Shown: piece by piece, positions 60,436 through 64,000 of the stretch | Layout: every line of letters starts with the position of its first letter | How positions within the stretch are numbered: the first letter of the stretch is position 1 | From: an uncultured Planctomycetaceae bacterium | GTDB taxonomy: Bacteria > Planctomycetota > Planctomycetia > Planctomycetales > Planctomycetaceae | Direction: 5' to 3' | Length of the DNA: 64,000 nt | Assembly: GCA_943787265.1 (NCBI GenBank) | Contig: CALSLT010000038.1 | Span: forward strand, 1 to 64,000 | Translations under genes and position numbers: made by a program | The notes under the pieces: generated by a model | What the model was told of the DNA's origin: nothing | Databases searched by the model: none | The model's input: only the letters and a program-made list of their open reading frames with translations

Positions 60436-61686
60436 ATGAAAAGATCAACCAGCATGCCTCGGGTCTTCTACGGAAACTTTGATTTCGAGCATGAACTCGC
60501 CGCCGCCGGTTACAATCGCCCACGCCAGATTGAACGTCTGAATGCGGAATTGATCGCACATTTACTGGCTCTTACCACTCACGGAGATCTTTTGTATTGC
60601 GACGAACTCGCCTTCAATCAGTTCCTGGTCGACGCACAAGCTGCTGGATTTCCGAGCGTTCGACTAATCAATAACGCTGGGCGGGAGGCTCTTGACGGCA
60701 GACTGGTTCCGTGGGGCTGTTCGAAGCAGGCAGTTGATTTTGCGAATTCATGTGGATGGTCATGCCCGGTTCCGCCAATCAAATCGGTAGCGATGGCGAA
60801 TTCTCGCCAGTTTTCGTTCGAGTTGGAGCAACGTCACGGAGTCGCAATTCCGGGGGCCGCTGAGGTCGATTCCTCGCAGACGCTTGAGTCGGCGATCGTC
60901 ACAGCGGCTGACGTCTGGAAGTCCCCAACTGACGAGTTCGACTGGCTGTTGAAGGCTGAGTTCGGGATGTCCGGTCGCGAGCGAATCGCTGGCCGCGGGC
61001 TACAATGCGACGACTCTCAGGTCAGTTGGATTCGCCGTCGCGTTGGTGCGGGCGGCCGACTCTTTTTCGAGCCGCGTGTCGAGCCATTGTGCGAGCTAAG
61101 TACCCATTGGAATCTCGTCAATCCGGAACTCGGGCAAGGGACTGAAGCTGGCCGGCTGGTAGAACCGGAATTGATCGGCACGACTCAGCTTCTTGTCGAC
61201 CAGTCAGGTCAATATGTTGGCAGCATTCCGCTTGACCACTCTGCAATTGATAAGCCTTTGCTCGGCTGTTCTGAACTTAGCCTCTCCAGTGAAATGTTCG
61301 ACCAGATTCTGGGCGATGCGAACTCGGTAACCGCAGCAGCCAGAAGTTTTGGATACCACGGGCCGATCAGCGTGGATTCGATGATCTATCGTGGTCCGGA
61401 CGGCTCGCCTTTTCTGAGGTCGATCCAGGACGTGAATGCACGGTTCACGATGGGGCGGATTGCGTTGGAGTGGTGCCGACGTTTTGCCAGGTCTGACCGT
61501 CCTGCGTGGTTGCTGGCTCCGATCAACTGGCTTGATGAACGAGGCTGGGATGCCGCGCTGGACAATCCAGTAAGACGACAGACATCGCCGCGCATCGTTG
61601 CTGGCCAAGTTGTAAAACGAGTCGGAATTCTGCTCGATGATCCTGCGGATTTACAGGAGTTATTGTCGACTCATTTGCGACCATAG
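60436..61686 (+). CDS. ATP-grasp-like protein
   Basis: About 416 residues from the ATG at 60436; ATG at 60454 is equally possible and no ribosome-binding site decides. The middle holds LLKAEFGMSGRERI, like the ATP-grasp lysine and glycine loop, and the C-terminal part has IQDVNARFTMGRIALEWC, where DVNARF resembles the ATP-grasp metal Asp-Asn-Arg signature. SVDSMIYRGPDG also fits that fold. If so, it ligates a carboxylate to an amine or thiol. No close family was recognised. Its last 27 bases overlap the converging ClpP-like gene. Confidence 0.5.
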   Translation: MKRSTSMPRVFYGNFDFEHELAAAGYNRPRQIERLNAELIAHLLALTTHGDLLYCDELAFNQFLVDAQAAGFPSVRLINNAGREALDGRLVPWGCSKQAVDFANSCGWSCPVPPIKSVAMANSRQFSFELEQRHGVAIPGAAEVDSSQTLESAIVTAADVWKSPTDEFDWLLKAEFGMSGRERIAGRGLQCDDSQVSWIRRRVGAGGRLFFEPRVEPLCELSTHWNLVNPELGQGTEAGRLVEPELIGTTQLLVDQSGQYVGSIPLDHSAIDKPLLGCSELSLSSEMFDQILGDANSVTAAARSFGYHGPISVDSMIYRGPDGSPFLRSIQDVNARFTMGRIALEWCRRFARSDRPAWLLAPINWLDERGWDAALDNPVRRQTSPRIVAGQVVKRVGILLDDPADLQELLSTHLRP

Positions 61687-62301
61687 GTCGCCGTCGAACA
61701 TGCCGATGAGTTTTGCCAGGCCCGCGTCGACCAGTTCCTGACCCGAGACGAAACGGCCGGGGTGAGTCCACTCGGCGATGTTCTCGTCTGGAAAGTCGAA
61801 GAGTCGCGACAACAGCTTGTCCATGTCGCCTTCCAGGTTTTTGAAATGCCGAGCCCATTCGGTTGCTTCTTCCAGCCGCACATCTTCGGCACTTTGCCAT
61901 CGCATCGGATGAAAAAGCAGCGTCGAATGCGCGGTTACGAATCGTCGTTCACACGCCGCGAATGGCAGGATCGCGGCGGATGAACATTCTCCGGCAACGA
62001 CTCCGGTGACACGTAAACCTCGCAGGCGGATGATTGAGCACAGGGCGAGCCCGACGTAAACGCTGCCTCCGCCCGAGTCGAACCAGATTGTTCCTCGGCT
62101 GCGACGCGGTACCTCTACGAGTGACGTGACCAGCTCGCTCTGTTTGTCGGTGAGGTCGCCGTTGATGGCGATTTCCCAGTCCTGCCCCGCGTCAGGTGGC
62201 GTGAACGGCCCGGACTGAATCGGCGATGGAGTCCGCGTTGCTCGCTGTGGTCCGCGTGGTTGTTTTGCTGGCCGATCCGTCATGTGTTGGTCTGAGTCCA
62301 T
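61660..62301 (-). CDS. ClpP/S14-like serine peptidase
   Basis: 213 residues from the ATG at 62301. The fold is ClpP-like: FDSGGGSVYVGLAL is the oxyanion region, ECSSAAILPFAA carries the probable catalytic Ser, and HSTLLFHPMRW the His. In ClpP the Asp lies in an ERDTxRDxF stretch; the aligned region here, IAEWTHPGRFVSG, has no Asp. The acid is therefore missing or lies elsewhere. The N-terminus is a 40-residue polar tail with no signal peptide. It may be a regulatory or inactive relative. The 27-base 3' overlap with the ATP-grasp-like gene is convergent. Confidence 0.7.
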   Translation of the reverse strand: MDSDQHMTDRPAKQPRGPQRATRTPSPIQSGPFTPPDAGQDWEIAINGDLTDKQSELVTSLVEVPRRSRGTIWFDSGGGSVYVGLALCSIIRLRGLRVTGVVAGECSSAAILPFAACERRFVTAHSTLLFHPMRWQSAEDVRLEEATEWARHFKNLEGDMDKLLSRLFDFPDENIAEWTHPGRFVSGQELVDAGLAKLIGMFDGDLWSQMSRQ

Positions 62302-62367
62302 CGAGTTAAGAGCGGTGTTTACCGACGAGTTAGCGATGACGAAGCTACAACCAGCACTATGGAAGAG

Positions 62368-64000
62368 CTATTCGGTCGCTCCAATTTCATAAATGTGTGC
62401 GATTTCTTCCGGCGTAAGAACTCGGTCGAAGATTGCGATTTCATCGATGGCTCCCATGAACTGTCGAGCCCGGTCAACCGTCGTTGCCCCGTTCGGTTGC
62501 TTTCGTTCTTTGGCTGCCAGAAAGAAACTGTTGGCCCCGATCATGACTGGGGCTGCATTTGGAACCATCGGTGATTCTGAAGCAACCTGTGTCTTCAATT
62601 GGCCGTCGAGGTACAACTCGACCAACGCATCGTTTTTCCGGGCATCCACAACGCACGCGACGAAATGCCATTGGCCATCATCTACGGAATGCTTCCGGGC
62701 ATCGGCCTCAGCCCTCGGCACGTAGTTGTTGTTTGACTGGCTAGTCCTGCTCTTCGCCCAGTGATTAATTGAAAATGCTAAGCCACTTGATTCGCCAAAA
62801 CGTGCGAGGCGGAAGCCAGCAGCACCTTTACTGACTAATGTTTGTGTGCGACTTGTAAAAGCATCCACATTGAACCAAGCAAGAATGCTGAGCGATTTGG
62901 TCAGATTGAAGGCGCCGGAATCGAATTCGTTGACCGTCAGATACTGACCAGCTTCGTCGCCGTCAAAGTGAAGTGCCTTCTTGTTTGCCCATCGACCTTC
63001 GACCCACACCGTTTGCTTTTTGGGTTTAAGTGAGATGCCCACCGATGAGCCAAACTCAGCTTCGTTGCCGATCGGTGAGTTGTCCTCTGTCTTAGTCCGT
63101 TCTTCTTGAAAGGACAGGTAAAGAACGATGTTTGGATCCTGTTTGAGCTCATTGCTCAACTTTTGCCAGGCCATGAACCCAGCGGAGTGTTTAGTTTCAG
63201 GGCCTGGTGGCACCACAGAAGTTTCGTCGGGAACGGCAGAGTCAGGCTGTGCTGTCGCGTGCTCGGTTGGCGAGCCTGTTGTCGGAGTGGTCGAGGATGC
63301 GACTTCTTCCGACGGCGGATTGTCAGGATCAGTTGTGACCAGTGGTGCTGAATCCGGAACGGTATCGGGTATTGGATCGTTGACTGTTGGAGTCTGTGTG
63401 TCCGAAAGCAGATTTTGAACAGCAAACAATCCTGCAATCAGCAATGCCAGACCGCACAACGCAATGGCGACTCGGAGTCCTGTCGATCCCGGAGTGCCGG
63501 CAGTTTGGTCTGTGCTTTGGGGAGATTTCTGCTGTGGCCGCTCGTTGGTTGAAGTAGTCCTATCGGAACTCTCAAACCTTGCACCTGCTGTATTAGGCGA
63601 TGAAGAATCCAGTAAAGATGATTCAACGTCGAAGGGGGGCGGGCCTGCCAACGTGTCAGATGCGCCACTGCCCGAGTTTGGGGCCTCTAGAACTGAATCG
63701 TCTGAAATTCTGTCGGCTGCAAAGATCTCGGGATGCTTCGCCTTCCAGGCATCGTCAGCGTTGTCGAGCAACCAGTTTTTCAACTCGCCCGCCACGTCGT
63801 GACACGACTGGAATCTTTCGTCCGTAGTCTTAGCCAGCATTCGATCGAGGATCAGCTGGAGGTCGTCGGGGAAGTCGGGACGTCTTTCGGCGACAGGAGC
63901 TGGAGCTTGTGTTTGATGAGCCAGCAGTCGCTGGGCGACCGTTCCCTGTCTGAAAGGAGGATACCCTGTCAGCATGAAGTAGAACGTGCAGCCAAGGCTG
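62368..64000 (-). CDS. Ser/Thr protein kinase, C-terminal part, with LamG-like domain (5' end beyond the window)
   Basis: The gene enters from the right edge. The visible start SLGCTFYFMLTGYPPF is the kinase subdomain IX-X region, and RMLAKTTDERFQSCHDV is subdomain XI, so the catalytic loop lies outside. After an acidic, Ser/Pro-rich linker comes a single membrane helix (VAIALCGLALLIAGLFAVQ) at about 63410-63480, then a Pro/Thr-rich stretch and a concanavalin/LamG-like domain (LSILAWFNVDAF, FVACVVDA) at the C-terminus. The layout puts the kinase in the cytoplasm and the LamG domain outside, as in planctomycete receptor-like kinases. Substrate unknown. Confidence 0.8.
   Translation of the reverse strand, partial: SLGCTFYFMLTGYPPFRQGTVAQRLLAHQTQAPAPVAERRPDFPDDLQLILDRMLAKTTDERFQSCHDVAGELKNWLLDNADDAWKAKHPEIFAADRISDDSVLEAPNSGSGASDTLAGPPPFDVESSLLDSSSPNTAGARFESSDRTTSTNERPQQKSPQSTDQTAGTPGSTGLRVAIALCGLALLIAGLFAVQNLLSDTQTPTVNDPIPDTVPDSAPLVTTDPDNPPSEEVASSTTPTTGSPTEHATAQPDSAVPDETSVVPPGPETKHSAGFMAWQKLSNELKQDPNIVLYLSFQEERTKTEDNSPIGNEAEFGSSVGISLKPKKQTVWVEGRWANKKALHFDGDEAGQYLTVNEFDSGAFNLTKSLSILAWFNVDAFTSRTQTLVSKGAAGFRLARFGESSGLAFSINHWAKSRTSQSNNNYVPRAEADARKHSVDDGQWHFVACVVDARKNDALVELYLDGQLKTQVASESPMVPNAAPVMIGANSFFLAAKERKQPNGATTVDRARQFMGAIDEIAIFDRVLTPEEIAHIYEIGATE

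Noticed and set aside
1..64000. CRISPR array, insertion sequence or prophage
   Set aside because: Repeats are dispersed palindromes, not regularly spaced; no transposase, integrase or phage structural gene was recognised.

Overview
This 64 kb window looks like part of a Planctomycetota chromosome. The evidence is a DUF1559 prepilin-like protein paired with a small lipoprotein, a Cys-type sulfatase, a secreted propeller-amidohydrolase, a kinase with a LamG-type tail, a two-domain adenylyl cyclase of the ADCY10 type, moderate GC, short operons on both strands and many short palindromic intergenic repeats. No rRNA, tRNA, CRISPR array, transposase, prophage or replication origin was seen. The assignment rests on gene content only; no marker gene was available.

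Layout. 1-7.4 kb: tail of an EamA permease, a MetE-like methyltransferase, an OPA-type MFS transporter with a nucleotidyltransferase 4 bp behind it, a secreted leucine-rich-repeat protein and an M19 dipeptidase. 7.8-17 kb: a giant adenylyl cyclase/AAA/TPR protein converging on an RND efflux pump and its adaptor. 17-29.6 kb: a 1137-residue propeller-amidohydrolase, a class IV aminotransferase, a sodium:solute symporter, an FAD oxidoreductase with a golvesin-like tail, a bestrophin, an acyl-CoA-synthetase-like ligase and a YhaM-like exoribonuclease. 29.8-36.3 kb: the three-gene proton-translocating transhydrogenase operon, an M48 protease, a sugar-acid dehydratase of the IlvD/Edd family and a small membrane protein. 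36.5-45.5 kb: an SRPBCC protein, a PQQ-type sugar dehydrogenase, a 2-hydroxyacid dehydrogenase, an LpqC-like esterase, a dual-specificity phosphatase, two lipoproteins, an M20 peptidase and a sulfatase. 45.8-54.4 kb: GTP-type PEP carboxykinase, an M28 glutaminyl-cyclase-like protein, a DUF1990 protein, a degenerate SGNH protein, an MFS permease and an MMPL transporter. 54.9-64 kb: a fatty acid desaturase, an orphan CbiO-type ATPase, the DUF1559 protein and its lipoprotein, a polytopic membrane protein, an ATP-grasp-like protein, a ClpP-like protein and the 5'-truncated kinase.

Most genes are housekeeping or scavenging functions: NADPH supply by transhydrogenase, gluconeogenesis by PEPCK, sugar-acid and sugar oxidation, peptide and sulfated-glycan breakdown, and efflux. 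They do not form one obvious pathway.

Two features run through the window. First, six genes are broken by apparent frameshifts, ten in all, and every one is repaired by removing a single base. That uniform direction suggests insertion errors in the sequence rather than real pseudogenes. Second, at least five families of short palindromic repeats sit between genes. One family is a twin hairpin whose stem sequences differ between copies while pairing is kept, which is the most unusual non-coding signal here.
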